64,000 nt of DNA from JBEBVQ01 sp037190845. Lineage in GTDB: Bacteria > Bacteroidota > Bacteroidia > Chitinophagales > Chitinophagaceae. The stretch spans positions 158,056-222,055 of the forward strand of contig JBBCJI010000019.1 of NCBI GenBank assembly GCA_037190845.1, written 5' to 3'. Positions within the stretch are counted from its first letter, which is position 1; each line of letters opens with the position of its first letter. Below the pieces are notes generated by a model. That model made no database searches, had not been told where the DNA came from, and saw only the letters and a program-made list of their open reading frames with translations. Positions 1 through 8,057 of the stretch are shown here, in pieces. The position numbers were made by a program, and so were the translations under genes.

Positions 1-202
1 CGCTTTGCACCTTGAAGACCTTTTCCACAGGACATAATACCTGCAACACGGCCTTCGACCATCCGCTGATCTTGATCTCCTTGTCGAGATACTCCTTTAC
101 CTTCTTTTCCTTTCCGCTGATCACACGGAGCACGTACCATTTAGTATCCTGAATATCCTGAGAATGCTGTGCATCCTGGTTCATTACCGGTTCTTCATTC
201 AT
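1..202 (-). CDS. nusG: Transcription termination/antitermination protein NusG (partial, N-terminal part)
   Basis: The first 67 codons are present; the rest lies beyond the left edge. The reading frame starts with MNEEPVMNQDAQ and runs into KWYVLRVISGKEKKVKEYL, the hallmark start of the NusG N-terminal (NGN) domain, which binds RNA polymerase. NusG couples transcription with Rho and the ribosome. The ATG at 202 was chosen because another ATG at 198 is out of frame; M7 is an alternative start. It lies 15 bases after secE on the same strand, the classic secE-nusG pair, and both are probably transcribed with the upstream tRNA-Trp. Confidence 0.95.
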   Translation of the reverse strand, partial: MNEEPVMNQDAQHSQDIQDTKWYVLRVISGKEKKVKEYLDKEIKISGWSKAVLQVLCPVEKVFKVQS

Positions 203-217
203 GATTTGCCCGCTTTA

Positions 218-415
218 TTATTTACCTAACAATCCGTATACGGCTTTCAGCACCTGTTCGGATACAGTATCCATGCCCAGGAGCAATAATGTAATGATTG
301 CCAGGGCTACCAGTACGATAACGGTAGTCTGTTGTAATTCGTCCCACGACGGCCAGGTCACTTTATGCACCAGTTCGTCGTACGATTCCTGTATGTAATT
401 TCCTATTTTGCTCAT
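218..415 (-). CDS. secE: Preprotein translocase subunit SecE
   Basis: This 65-residue protein has the single-TM SecE layout: a short amphipathic N-terminal helix with the family motif KVTWPSWDEL (about residues 18-27), then one hydrophobic segment (about 30-50). SecE clamps the SecY channel in the inner membrane. The length is normal for short, single-span SecE. It sits between tRNA-Trp and nusG, the conserved bacterial arrangement. Confidence 0.96.
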   Translation of the reverse strand: MSKIGNYIQESYDELVHKVTWPSWDELQQTTVIVLVALAIITLLLLGMDTVSEQVLKAVYGLLGK

Positions 416-457
416 ATTATATTGATTATCATTAGCTGATCAGCCAATTACATTCAG

Positions 458-528
458 CACGGGCACGCGGATTCGAACCACGATCAAAGGTTTTGGAGAC
501 CTCTATTCTACCATTGAACTATGCCCGT
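458..528 (-). tRNA. tRNA-Trp (anticodon CCA)
   Basis: On the minus strand the 7-bp acceptor ACGGGCA pairs with TGCCCGT, followed by discriminator G. The anticodon loop is CTCCAAA with anticodon CCA, and the T-loop is GGTTCGAATCC. It lies between tuf and secE, as in many bacteria. No CCA end is encoded. Confidence 0.95.
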
Positions 529-545
529 AAATGTGTCCTTAAACT

Positions 546-578
546 AAAAAGTCAAAGGCAGGAACCTTTTGACTTTTT
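546..578. terminator. Hairpin in the leader between the promoter and tRNA-Trp
   Basis: AAAAAGTCAAA pairs with TTTGACTTTTT across about 10 bases, with one bulged base. It lies between the -7 box at 589-596 and tRNA-Trp. It could be a weak terminator or a leader structure for tRNA-Trp/secE/nusG. Confidence 0.4.
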
Positions 579-588
579 AACCGGAATG

Positions 589-596
589 CAAAGATA
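589..596 (-). promoter_or_regulatory. -7 box for tRNA-Trp/secE/nusG
   Basis: On the minus strand the sequence is TATCTTTG, a match to the Bacteroidota -7 element TAnnTTTG. It is about 60 bases before the tRNA-Trp 5' end. I see no good TTTG box at the expected distance upstream. The same TATCTTTGC string precedes the other lone tRNA genes in this window. Confidence 0.6.
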
Positions 597-656
597 AAAC
601 AATCTTGTTGAAAGAACATCTTATTTTTGGAACTGATTACCACATTTTTTTACAGA

Positions 657-684
657 AACAGCCACCGGGATCCCGGTGGCTGTT
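657..684 (-). terminator. Terminator after tuf
   Basis: A perfect 28-base palindrome centred on GGGATCCC (arms AACAGCCACCGG / CCGGTGGCTGTT) begins 27 bases after the tuf stop. On the minus strand it is followed by a short T-rich stretch. It probably ends or attenuates tuf transcription before the tRNA-Trp promoter. Confidence 0.75.
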
Positions 685-710
685 CTTACATTATTAGTAT
701 ACTGATATTA

Positions 711-1898
711 TTATTTGATAATTTCAGTAACCTGTCCGGCGCCTACGGTACGACCACCTTCACGGATGGCGAACTTCAGGCCTTTCTCCATGGCGATCGG
801 AGCGATCAGCTTCACAGTCAGGTTTACGTTATCACCGGGCATTACCATTTCCACACCTTCAGGCAACTGGCATTCACCGGTTACGTCGGTAGTACGGAAA
901 TAGAACTGCGGACGGTATTTCTGGAAGAAAGGCGTGTGACGGCCACCTTCTTCTTTGCTCAGTACGTATACTTCGCCTTTAAATTCAGTGTGCGGAGTGA
1001 TACTCTTCGGAGCGCAGATCACCATACCACGACGGATATCTTTCTTTTCAATACCGCGGAGCAGCAGACCAGCGTTATCACCAGCTTCACCACGATCCAA
1101 CAGTTTTTTGAACATTTCCACACCTGTACATGTAGAAGTCAGCGCTTCTTCATTGAAACCAACGATCTCAACGTTGTCACCAACTTTGATCACACCACGT
1201 TCGATACGACCTGTAGCAACAGTACCACGACCAGTAATCGTGAACACATCTTCTACGGACATCAGGAACGGCTGATCGATCGGACGGGGAGGCAGCGGAA
1301 TATATTCGTCAACTGCAGCCATCAGTTCATCAACTGCGGCAACCCATTTTTCGTCACCTGCAAGCGCACCAGTAGCAGAACCTTTGATGATCGGCGTATT
1401 GTCGCCATCATAGTCATACTTGCTGAGCAGTTCACGGATTTCCATTTCAACCAGTTCGAGGATTTCAGCATCATCAACCAGATCTACTTTGTTCATAAAC
1501 ACAACGATACGGGGAACGCCTACCTGACGTGCCAGCAGGATGTGCTCTTTAGTTTGTGGCATCGGACCATCCGTAGAGGCAACCACCAGGATCGCACCGT
1601 CCATCTGGGCAGCACCGGTAATCATGTTCTTTACATAGTCGGCGTGACCGGGACAGTCAACGTGTGCATAGTGACGGTTGGCTGTCTGGTATTCAACGTG
1701 CGCTGTGTTGATGGTGATACCACGTTCTTTTTCTTCCGGAGCGGCATCAATTTCATCATAACCTTTCTTCTCCGCCAGTCCTTTATTGGCAAGGATAGTA
1801 GTAATCGCTGCAGTCAAAGTGGTTTTACCATGGTCAACGTGGCCAATGGTACCGATGTTTACGTGGGGTTTCTCCCGATTGAAGGTCTCTTTTGCCAT
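711..1898 (-). CDS. tuf: Elongation factor Tu
   Basis: This 395-residue protein has the full EF-Tu length. It carries the GTPase motifs GHVDHGKT (about residues 19-26), DCPGH (about 81) and NKVD (about 136), and the RGITINTAHVEY switch region. EF-Tu delivers aminoacyl-tRNA to the ribosomal A site in the cytoplasm. It follows a run of four tRNA genes on the same strand, so the transcript probably carries tRNAs and tuf together. A long open frame on the opposite strand is a codon-usage shadow. Confidence 0.98.
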   Translation of the reverse strand: MAKETFNREKPHVNIGTIGHVDHGKTTLTAAITTILANKGLAEKKGYDEIDAAPEEKERGITINTAHVEYQTANRHYAHVDCPGHADYVKNMITGAAQMDGAILVVASTDGPMPQTKEHILLARQVGVPRIVVFMNKVDLVDDAEILELVEMEIRELLSKYDYDGDNTPIIKGSATGALAGDEKWVAAVDELMAAVDEYIPLPPRPIDQPFLMSVEDVFTITGRGTVATGRIERGVIKVGDNVEIVGFNEEALTSTCTGVEMFKKLLDRGEAGDNAGLLLRGIEKKDIRRGMVICAPKSITPHTEFKGEVYVLSKEEGGRHTPFFQKYRPQFYFRTTDVTGECQLPEGVEMVMPGDNVNLTVKLIAPIAMEKGLKFAIREGGRTVGAGQVTEIIK

Positions 1899-2035
1899 TG
1901 TTATTTTGTTTTTAAGAGATGTTGTTTTTAAATTTTACTGTTTGTTTTTGCTTAAAATCGTTATAGTCAACGGCTGTGGCCGTCTGTATTGTTTTAATAT
2001 TCCTGTTACACCTGTATCCAGGTAAAGCAGCAGAG

Positions 2036-2107
<72 letters not shown>

Positions 2108-2238
2108 TTTTATTCAATGAGCCAATATGCCAATGAGCTATTAGCTGATGATTTTATCATTATAACACAAAGAACTTCGTCAAATTACACAATTAGCTAA
2201 TCAGCGCACGGCTAATCAGCTAATTTAGTTGTTGGGTG

Positions 2239-2311
2239 AGCGGGAGACGAGGCTCGAACCCGCGACCTACAGCTTGGAAGGCTGTCGCTCTACCAACTGA
2301 GCTACTCCCGC
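2239..2311 (-). tRNA. tRNA-Gly (anticodon TCC)
   Basis: The acceptor GCGGGAG pairs with CTCCCGC. The anticodon stem ACAGC/GCTGT encloses loop CTTCCAA (anticodon TCC), and the T-arm contains GGTTCGAGCC. It is third in the Thr-Tyr-Gly-Thr-tuf array. Confidence 0.95.
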
Positions 2312-2408
2312 TTGTTTAAGTTGAAAATGAAGCATTGAAACTGGAAAATTATGCTATAACACGATCATTTTCAAATTTTCAAATTGTTACATTTTCAAAT
2401 TAAAACCG

Positions 2409-2491
<83 letters not shown>

Positions 2492-2575
2492 ATGTTGCAA
2501 TAAGTGTTACCGGGAACCGACATTCATTCGTTAAATGTCCTGTCAAACCCGGTTCATATTTATTGCTTTTACCAG

Positions 2576-2648
2576 AGCCGCTTGCCGGAATCGAACCAGC
2601 GACCTACTGATTACAAATCAGTTGCTCTACCAGCTGAGCTAAAGCGGC
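2576..2648 (-). tRNA. tRNA-Thr (anticodon TGT)
   Basis: The acceptor GCCGCTT pairs with AAGCGGC. The anticodon stem CTGAT/ATCAG encloses loop TTGTAAT-like sequence with anticodon TGT, and the T-arm is GGTTCGATTCC. It is the first gene of the tRNA-tuf transcript, about 45 bases after its promoter. Confidence 0.95.
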
Positions 2649-2694
2649 TAATAAAATTTGATGTAAAAGAACTTCATATCCCGAAACGGGATTG

Positions 2695-2725
2695 CAAAAG
2701 TAGATAAGAAAATGAATTTTACAAA
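2695..2725 (-). promoter_or_regulatory. Promoter of the tRNA-Thr/Tyr/Gly/Thr-tuf operon
   Basis: On the minus strand there is TTTG (2725-2722), exactly 19 bases, then TACTTTTG (2702-2695). This fits the Bacteroidota promoter TTTG-N19-TAnnTTTG in every consensus position. Just after it a small hairpin, ATCCCG-TTTC-CGGGAT, lies at the likely start of the transcript. Confidence 0.85.
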
Positions 2726-2752
2726 TTTTATTTCCCCGCGTTCTCCTTAGTT

Positions 2753-3259
2753 TTATGGCATCCGTGTCCATTTCATTTCGCTGCTGTACCGGCGGTTATG
2801 GAGCCGGTATGTATAGCCTCCGGTGACAGTTTCGGTAAGTGTGTCCAGCAGCGCCTGCCCGCCTTCTATGTAAAAGCTGCTGTCATGATAAGATTGGGTC
2901 CGGAAGTTAAACCGGTATCTGCCGGAAATTTCACAGATAATCCCGACCGCGAATCCGGCCAGGCTGTCAACGAAGAACATCCCGGCAGAATCTTCTGACC
3001 TCACGATAATACGGTAATCGCGGGATATAATTTCATTGGCGCTGTCTGCTATCAGCTCTTCATTATACCATGTGCCGGTAAATTTCTCATGCCAGTGCTT
3101 TTCACACTGAGCGCCCTCATAACCCGACAAACAGGCACAAAGCCCGTCCACACACAGTCCGTCGTTATAGCATAGGGTATCCCGGCAATTATCCTTTACA
3201 CAGGATGCATATAGAAAAAAGCAGAAAAGAAAACCGGAGTAAACAAGAAAGCGGATCAT
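2753..3259 (-). CDS. Lipoprotein with an EGF-like domain
   Basis: This 168-residue protein starts with a lipoprotein signal (hydrophobic stretch then YASC, Cys at about 20), so it is probably anchored in a membrane. Residues about 24-53 have the six-cysteine spacing of an EGF-like domain (CRDTLCYNDGLC, then CACLSGYEGAQC). The rest shows no family I recognise and could be a small beta-sandwich. It lies 37 bases after the PAP2-like gene, with an AATTGAAA/TTTCAATT hairpin between, so it may be the last gene of the ribE-metH unit or separate. Substrate and role are unknown. Confidence 0.7.
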   Translation of the reverse strand: MIRFLVYSGFLFCFFLYASCVKDNCRDTLCYNDGLCVDGLCACLSGYEGAQCEKHWHEKFTGTWYNEELIADSANEIISRDYRIIVRSEDSAGMFFVDSLAGFAVGIICEISGRYRFNFRTQSYHDSSFYIEGGQALLDTLTETVTGGYTYRLHNRRYSSEMKWTRMP

Positions 3260-3269
3260 AATAGTCGAG

Positions 3270-3295
3270 AATTGAAAGTTAGCTCATTTTCAATT
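3270..3295. repeat. Intergenic inverted repeat, TTGAAA family
   Basis: AATTGAAA (3270-3277) pairs with TTTCAATT (3288-3295) in the 37-base gap between two genes. It belongs to the dispersed TTGAAAG repeat family described under the findings and may act as a weak terminator. Confidence 0.5.
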
Positions 3296-3296
3296 T

Positions 3297-3980
3297 TCAA
3301 TTTAGATAAAGGTACGCCACGATCTGCACTGCAATACCAATACAATATCCCAGCCATACCTCTCCCGGCGTATGGGCTTTCAATGCCAGCCGGGCAGTGC
3401 CTGTAAGTCCCGCGATCAATAATGCGGCAAACAACGGCAACTGCATGTTAATAGGATTGATAATCATCAGCACGATCACAATGCCCAGTATACCTCCTGC
3501 GGCTGCGGTGTGCATGCTCACTTTGTAAAAAATACTGACCATGAAAACGAGAATGATCCCCCAGAAATTACCGAGCAGCAGCACTTTCAACACCAGAGGC
3601 ATGTCCGTGCCTTTGGCCACCTGATACGCCCAGAAGTAAAATATCATGCTCGCAATAAGCGGTATGACACGATCCTTCAGCCGGTGCATCTGTATGCTTT
3701 CGATGAACCCCAGCGCTTTCAGCAGCAGGACACACAGGAACGGCAGGAGCAGGGTATTGATCGCCACCATCGCCAGCCACCGCCAGCGTATTTCTTCCGG
3801 TATATGAGCAAAGTTTACAGGCGCCAGCTTATAAACCACGTATACCAGCGTTGTAGGAACAAACAACGGATGCAGCAGGTAAGAAATAATTACTGCCGGG
3901 ATCTGTGCCGGTTTGATCCGTCTCCGGGGCTGAGGTACGGCGTCGAATCTTTCCGCTCCGTTAGTGATCGTATCTGCCAT
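3297..3980 (-). CDS. PAP2-like phosphatase-related membrane protein
   Basis: This 227-residue, highly hydrophobic protein has about six membrane segments. Three short motifs resemble the PAP2 (phosphatidic acid phosphatase) active-site boxes in order: KDRVIPL (about 101-107), SMHTAAAGG (about 154-162) and ARLALKAHTPGEV (about 196-208). In classical PAP2 the last box ends in Asp; here Glu stands in the corresponding region, so activity is uncertain. PAP2 enzymes dephosphorylate lipid phosphates at the membrane. Its ATG at 3980 lies one base after the metH stop, so the two are translationally coupled. The cytoplasmic N-terminus is basic (PRRRIKP). Confidence 0.65.
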   Translation of the reverse strand: MADTITNGAERFDAVPQPRRRIKPAQIPAVIISYLLHPLFVPTTLVYVVYKLAPVNFAHIPEEIRWRWLAMVAINTLLLPFLCVLLLKALGFIESIQMHRLKDRVIPLIASMIFYFWAYQVAKGTDMPLVLKVLLLGNFWGIILVFMVSIFYKVSMHTAAAGGILGIVIVLMIINPINMQLPLFAALLIAGLTGTARLALKAHTPGEVWLGYCIGIAVQIVAYLYLN

Positions 3981-3981
3981 A

Positions 3982-6657
3982 TTACTCTTCGAGGTTGGGT
4001 GAAAGCCAGCGTGTTATTTCTTCAAGGCTCATGCCTTTACGTTTTGTATAATCTTCCAGTTGATCCTGCATAATCTTGCCCACACCAAAATAGCTGCTTT
4101 GCGGATGACTGAAGTACCAGCCGCAAACCGAAGCCGCCGGATACATGGCAAGTGACTCCGTAAGCTGGATGCCGGCCTGACCGGTTGCATCCAGCAGATT
4201 GAACAGCTTATACTTCTCCGTATGATCGGGGCAGGCAGGATAACCAGGCGCAGGACGAATGCCCCGGTAGGTTTCTTTCACCAGCTCTTCGACATTCAAA
4301 GTTTCATCTTTCGCATAGCCCCAGAATTCTATACGCGTCCGGCGGTGCAGCACTTCCGCAAATGCCTCGGCCAACCGGTCGGCCAGCGCCTGCAGCATGA
4401 TCTTGTTATAATCATCATGATCGGCGATAAACCGCTGCAGATGCGGCTCTATCCCATGAATGCTTACTGCAAAAGCACCGATGAAGTCCTGAGCGGCAGG
4501 CTTGATAAAATCGGACAAAGAGAAACTGGGTTGCCCCGCCGCTTTTTTTATCTGCTGCCGCAGCGACTCAAGCGATGTAAGAGATTTACCAGCCTGATCT
4601 TTTACAACTATTGTATCCGGCGCTGTCCGCTCCACTTCCCAGAATCCGACCACACCTTTTGCGGTGAGCCATTTTTCATTAATGATCTTGTCGAGCAGGG
4701 CATTGGCATCGTTAAACAAACGGGTGGCCTCAGGCCCGGTACGTTCGTCATTCAGAATATCCGGGTATTTGCCGCGCATCTCCCAGGAGATGAAAAACGG
4801 CCCCCAGTCAATATATTCCCGTATTTCGGCAAGATCATAATCCGGAAAGCTGCGTGTACCGGTAAAGACAGGTTCCGGCGGAGTATATTCATCCCAGCTT
4901 ATCTGTACAGTATTCTTTTGCGCTTCGGCAAATGATATATATTGCTTGATTGCCTTTTTACCGGCAAAATCTTTGCGCAGCTTTTCATACTCGGCGCTGA
5001 TATTACCTAAAAAGGTTTGCTTATTATCCTTATTCAGCAGGCTGCCGGCCACCGTCACACTACGGCTGGCATCCAGCACGTGCACCACACCATGCTCGTA
5101 TTCGGGAGCGATCCGGATCGCAGTATGGGTACGGGATGTGGTAGCGCCGCCGATAAGCAGGGGAAGCTTCATATTCCTCCGCTTCATTTCTTTGGCCACG
5201 TGTACCATTTCGTCGAGCGAAGGGGTGATCAATCCGCTTAACCCTACGATATCCACCTTTTCCCTTTCGGCCGTATCGAGGATCTTATCGGCCGGAACCA
5301 TCACGCCCAGATCAATGATCTCATAACCGTTACAGGCCAGGACAACACCTACGATATTCTTTCCGATATCGTGCACGTCGCCTTTCACGGTAGCCATCAG
5401 CACCTTGGCTGCCCCTTCTTTCTGTGGTTGCGGGTTGTTTTTCTTTTCTTCTTCAATAAAAGGCAGCAGCCAGGCAACGCTTTTTTTCATCACCCGGGCA
5501 CTTTTCACTACCTGGGGCAGGAACATCTTACCGCTGCCGAACAGATCACCGACAACGTTCATGCCGTCCATCAGCGGCCCTTCGATCACTTCCAGCGGCT
5601 TATCATATTGCAGCCGCGCTTCTTCCGTATCCTGATCTATGTAATCGGTAATACCATTTACAAGCGCATGCTTCAGGCGTTCCGCTACAGGTGTAGCACG
5701 CCAGGCGTCATCCTTTTTTTGTTCTTTACCTTTGGCCTTTACCGTATCCGCATATTGAATGAGCTGTTCTGTGGCTTCAGGATTACGGTTCCAGATCACT
5801 TCCTCACAAAGTTCACGAAGCCTGGGTTCTATTTCGTCATATATCTGTAGCTGCCCGGCATTCACAATACCCATATCCATGCCGGCTTTGATCGCGTGCA
5901 GCAGGAACACACTGTGCATCGCTTCGCGTACCGTATCATTACCCCGGAAGGAAAAGGAGATATTACTTACCCCGCCGCTTACTTTGGCAAGCGGCATCTT
6001 CTGCTTGATGATGCGTGTGGCCTCAATAAAATCCACCGCATAATTATTGTGTTCTTCGATACCGGTAGCGATGGCGAATATGTTGGGGTCGAAAATAATA
6101 TCCTGTGGCGGATAGCCGACTTCTTCCGTGAGAATCTTATAAGCCCGTTCACAGATATCCACCCGGCGTTGCAACGTATCGGCCTGCCCGGCTTCATCGA
6201 AAGCCATAACAACCACAGCGGCGCCGTATCGCTTGCAAATCCTGGCCTGAGCCAGAAAAGGCTCCACGCCTTCCTTCATGGATATGGAGTTGACGATACA
6301 TTTCCCCTGTATGCACTTCAACCCGGCTTCGATGATCGAAAACTTGGAAGAATCGAGCATAATGGGGATACGGGCAATATCCGGCTCACTTTGCACCAGA
6401 TTGACAAAAGTCGTCATCGCCTGTACGCCATCGAGCAGGGCATCGTCCATATTAATGTCGAGCACCTGGGCGCCGTTCTCCACCTGCTGGCGGGCCACGG
6501 AGAGCGCTTCCTCATATTTGCTTTCCCGGATCAGCCGGGCGAATTTCTTGGAGCCGGTAACGTTTGTCCGCTCCCCGATGTTCACAAAATTGGTTTCCGG
6601 CCGTACTACCAGCGGCTCCAGCCCGCTGAGGCGAAGAAACGGTTGAATAATAGACAT
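3982..6657 (-). CDS. metH: Cobalamin-dependent methionine synthase core (lacks the homocysteine-binding domain)
   Basis: This 891-residue protein covers the MetH modules after the first one: folate (pterin)-binding barrel (about residues 20-285, with NFVNIGERTNVTGSKKF near the start), cobalamin cap and Rossmann domain (about 350-570), and AdoMet reactivation domain (about 580-880, motif RPAPGYPACPDHTEK). The cobalt-ligand motif D427-x-H429-x-x-G432 is intact. MetH moves a methyl group from methyl-tetrahydrofolate to homocysteine through B12. The N-terminal homocysteine/zinc domain is absent, a split seen in many Bacteroidota, where another gene supplies it. That partner is not in this window. 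It has its own -7 box, and ribE lies just upstream. Confidence 0.93.
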   Translation of the reverse strand: MSIIQPFLRLSGLEPLVVRPETNFVNIGERTNVTGSKKFARLIRESKYEEALSVARQQVENGAQVLDINMDDALLDGVQAMTTFVNLVQSEPDIARIPIMLDSSKFSIIEAGLKCIQGKCIVNSISMKEGVEPFLAQARICKRYGAAVVVMAFDEAGQADTLQRRVDICERAYKILTEEVGYPPQDIIFDPNIFAIATGIEEHNNYAVDFIEATRIIKQKMPLAKVSGGVSNISFSFRGNDTVREAMHSVFLLHAIKAGMDMGIVNAGQLQIYDEIEPRLRELCEEVIWNRNPEATEQLIQYADTVKAKGKEQKKDDAWRATPVAERLKHALVNGITDYIDQDTEEARLQYDKPLEVIEGPLMDGMNVVGDLFGSGKMFLPQVVKSARVMKKSVAWLLPFIEEEKKNNPQPQKEGAAKVLMATVKGDVHDIGKNIVGVVLACNGYEIIDLGVMVPADKILDTAEREKVDIVGLSGLITPSLDEMVHVAKEMKRRNMKLPLLIGGATTSRTHTAIRIAPEYEHGVVHVLDASRSVTVAGSLLNKDNKQTFLGNISAEYEKLRKDFAGKKAIKQYISFAEAQKNTVQISWDEYTPPEPVFTGTRSFPDYDLAEIREYIDWGPFFISWEMRGKYPDILNDERTGPEATRLFNDANALLDKIINEKWLTAKGVVGFWEVERTAPDTIVVKDQAGKSLTSLESLRQQIKKAAGQPSFSLSDFIKPAAQDFIGAFAVSIHGIEPHLQRFIADHDDYNKIMLQALADRLAEAFAEVLHRRTRIEFWGYAKDETLNVEELVKETYRGIRPAPGYPACPDHTEKYKLFNLLDATGQAGIQLTESLAMYPAASVCGWYFSHPQSSYFGVGKIMQDQLEDYTKRKGMSLEEITRWLSPNLEE

Positions 6658-6685
6658 TGTGTATGTAAATGTTAAACAGCAGCGG

Positions 6686-6693
6686 CAAAGGTA
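6686..6693 (-). promoter_or_regulatory. -7 box before metH
   Basis: On the minus strand TACCTTTG matches TAnnTTTG, 29 bases before the metH ATG. A TTTG box is not visible 19 bases upstream, where an inverted repeat lies instead. It suggests that metH can be transcribed apart from ribE. The 95-base gap is too short for a cobalamin riboswitch. Confidence 0.45.
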
Positions 6694-6696
6694 TAA

Positions 6697-6753
6697 TTGA
6701 AAGTTGAGAATCGAGCATTGAAAGTTGAGCGTGATTAATGCTCAACGCTCAAC
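6697..6753. repeat. Intergenic inverted repeat between ribE and metH
   Basis: Units related to ATTGAAAGTTGAG occur twice in a row (about 6697-6730), and GTTGAGCGT (6724-6732) pairs with ACGCTCAAC (6745-6753). The second arm reaches into the ribE stop codon. A member of the TTGAAAG family; a terminator role is likely. Confidence 0.6.
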
Positions 6754-7334
6754 TACATACGCTGCCGCAGCAGGTATTTACCCAGCACATCAAACTCAAG
6801 ATTAACGCGCCCACCCGGCTCCAGCAACCGGAGATTAGTATGCTCGTATGTATATGGGATGATCGTCACGGAAAAGACATCCGTACTTACATCAAACACA
6901 GTAAGACTGATGCCGTTGAGGCAGATGGAACCTTTCTCTATAACCAACGGTGCAAACTGCTCCGGAAAGCGGAAACGAAAAATATAACTCCCCTCACGTT
7001 CTTCCCTTCCGGTACAAACCGCCGTAGTATCTACGTGGCCCTGTACAAAATGCCCATCCAGGCGATCGCCTACACGCAACGAGCGCTCCAGATTCACCAC
7101 ATCCCCTTCTTTCCAGTTGCTTAGAGTTGTCTTTGCCAGTGTTTCTTCAACTGCAGTAACACGATACCGGCTACCCTGCACTTCCACCACCGTCAGGCAA
7201 ACGCCGTTATGAGCTACCGACTGGTCCGGCTTCAGTTCATGCGACATAAGAGCTTCTACCCAGTAATCCATGTTGGATCCCTGCGGGGCAGCCTGTATAA
7301 TCACACCTGTTTGTTCTATAATGCCCGTAAACAT
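6753..7334 (-). CDS. ribE: Riboflavin synthase, alpha subunit
   Basis: This 193-residue protein has the normal length and the near-invariant start MFTGIIEQTG. Two tandem lumazine-binding halves are visible: the first has SVAHNGVCLTV (about 40-50) and the second GSICLNGISLTV (about 136-147), plus RLDGHFVQGHVD between them. It dismutates two 6,7-dimethyl-8-ribityllumazine molecules to riboflavin in the cytoplasm. It begins 10 bases after the upstream lipoprotein gene, so the two are probably co-transcribed. No other riboflavin gene is nearby. Confidence 0.96.
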   Translation of the reverse strand: MFTGIIEQTGVIIQAAPQGSNMDYWVEALMSHELKPDQSVAHNGVCLTVVEVQGSRYRVTAVEETLAKTTLSNWKEGDVVNLERSLRVGDRLDGHFVQGHVDTTAVCTGREEREGSYIFRFRFPEQFAPLVIEKGSICLNGISLTVFDVSTDVFSVTIIPYTYEHTNLRLLEPGGRVNLEFDVLGKYLLRQRM

Positions 7335-7344
7335 ACGTGCAAAG

Positions 7345-7890
7345 CTATTGTTTTATAGCTGTTCCGCGATGATAACGCACGCCCGTCAACGGACCGCCGT
7401 TCACTGTGAGATCCAGCTGCAGAAAAGTAGTGTCTCCGGGAGAAAGACGCATTGTACCCGTGAATGTATCCAACGGACTGCAAAAAGCCTGTCCCTGCTC
7501 AAAGAGACTATCTGAAATTACATTGTAATAGCGGTCTGAAAGAAAGAAAAGCGTATCAGGTCCACATAACCCTACCATACCGACCCGGGAACGTGACAAA
7601 GGGTATATATTGAAATAAACCGTACGGATGCCCAGTGTATCTAAGGTATTGTCTGATGCATAAATGGAATCCCGGAGCATGTAATTACCGGCAAGTACAT
7701 CAGTGGGATAAAAACAGACGGTACTGTCCGGTTTGCCGGGAAAATCCCAGTTATAATTCACCGCTTCCGGATCATTACAATAAGGGCGATCGAGCCTGGA
7801 GTCGTCAGGCCCCGGCTTATCTTTATATTTTTCACAGGAAGCCACAAAGACACCTAACAGTATGATCATTATGGCAATGCGATGGATCAT
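7345..7890 (-). CDS. Uncharacterised lipoprotein
   Basis: This 181-residue protein opens with a lipoprotein signal (hydrophobic segment followed by VASC, Cys at about 19) and then a charged linker EKYKDKPGPDD. A short CNDPEAVNYNWDFPGKPDSTVC segment resembles the small Cys-bounded entries common in Bacteroidota surface lipoproteins. The rest looks like a small beta-rich fold. I do not recognise a family. It is the first gene of a probable unit with ribE (10-base gap) and is divergent from rpsU. Confidence 0.65.
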   Translation of the reverse strand: MIHRIAIMIILLGVFVASCEKYKDKPGPDDSRLDRPYCNDPEAVNYNWDFPGKPDSTVCFYPTDVLAGNYMLRDSIYASDNTLDTLGIRTVYFNIYPLSRSRVGMVGLCGPDTLFFLSDRYYNVISDSLFEQGQAFCSPLDTFTGTMRLSPGDTTFLQLDLTVNGGPLTGVRYHRGTAIKQ

Positions 7891-7893
7891 CCG

Positions 7894-7960
7894 GAAAATT
7901 GAAAGTTGAAAATGGGAAATTGAAAGTGAATTTATTTCCTATTTTCAACTTTCAATTTTC
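7894..7960. repeat. Long intergenic inverted repeat, TTGAAAG family
   Basis: A 20-bp perfect arm pair (7894-7913 with 7941-7960) extends inward by seven further pairs, one of them G-U, giving a stem of about 27 bp and a 13-base loop. Each arm is built from short units such as GAAAATTGAAAG and TTGAAAATG. It lies between two divergent genes, right at the start of the 7890 lipoprotein, so a terminator role is not obvious for this copy. Confidence 0.8.
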
Positions 7961-7990
7961 AATTCAAAATTACCCATATTCGGGATAAAA

Positions 7991-8021
7991 TTTGATACAA
8001 TAAAAAAAATACCTACCTTTG
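7991..8021 (+). promoter_or_regulatory. rpsU: Promoter of rpsU
   Basis: TTTG (7991-7994), a 19-base spacer and TACCTTTG (8014-8021) match the Bacteroidota consensus exactly. The rpsU ATG is 37 bases after the -7 box, which leaves a short leader containing the strong Shine-Dalgarno sequence. Confidence 0.88.
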
Positions 8022-8040
8022 CCCTCCTCAAAAAAGATCA

Positions 8041-8048
8041 AAAGGGGG
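8041..8048 (+). promoter_or_regulatory. Unusually strong Shine-Dalgarno sequence of rpsU
   Basis: AAAGGGGG lies nine bases before the rpsU ATG and can pair along its whole length with the 16S tail CCTCCTTT, with one G-U pair. Most genes here lack such a site. In Bacteroidota, S21 with S18 and S6 is known to hide the anti-Shine-Dalgarno sequence, and a strong site on rpsU is thought to give autoregulation. Confidence 0.75.
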
Positions 8049-8057
8049 TATAATAAT

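Noticed and set aside
627..1931. 434-codon open frame opposite tuf
   Set aside because: It is the mirror of strongly biased EF-Tu codons; the product has no family features, and EF-Tu is certain on the other strand.
6658..6752. Cobalamin or FMN riboswitch before metH/ribE
   Set aside because: The gaps are only 95 bases (before metH) and 10 bases (before ribE); both are too short, and no B12-box or RFN core is visible.
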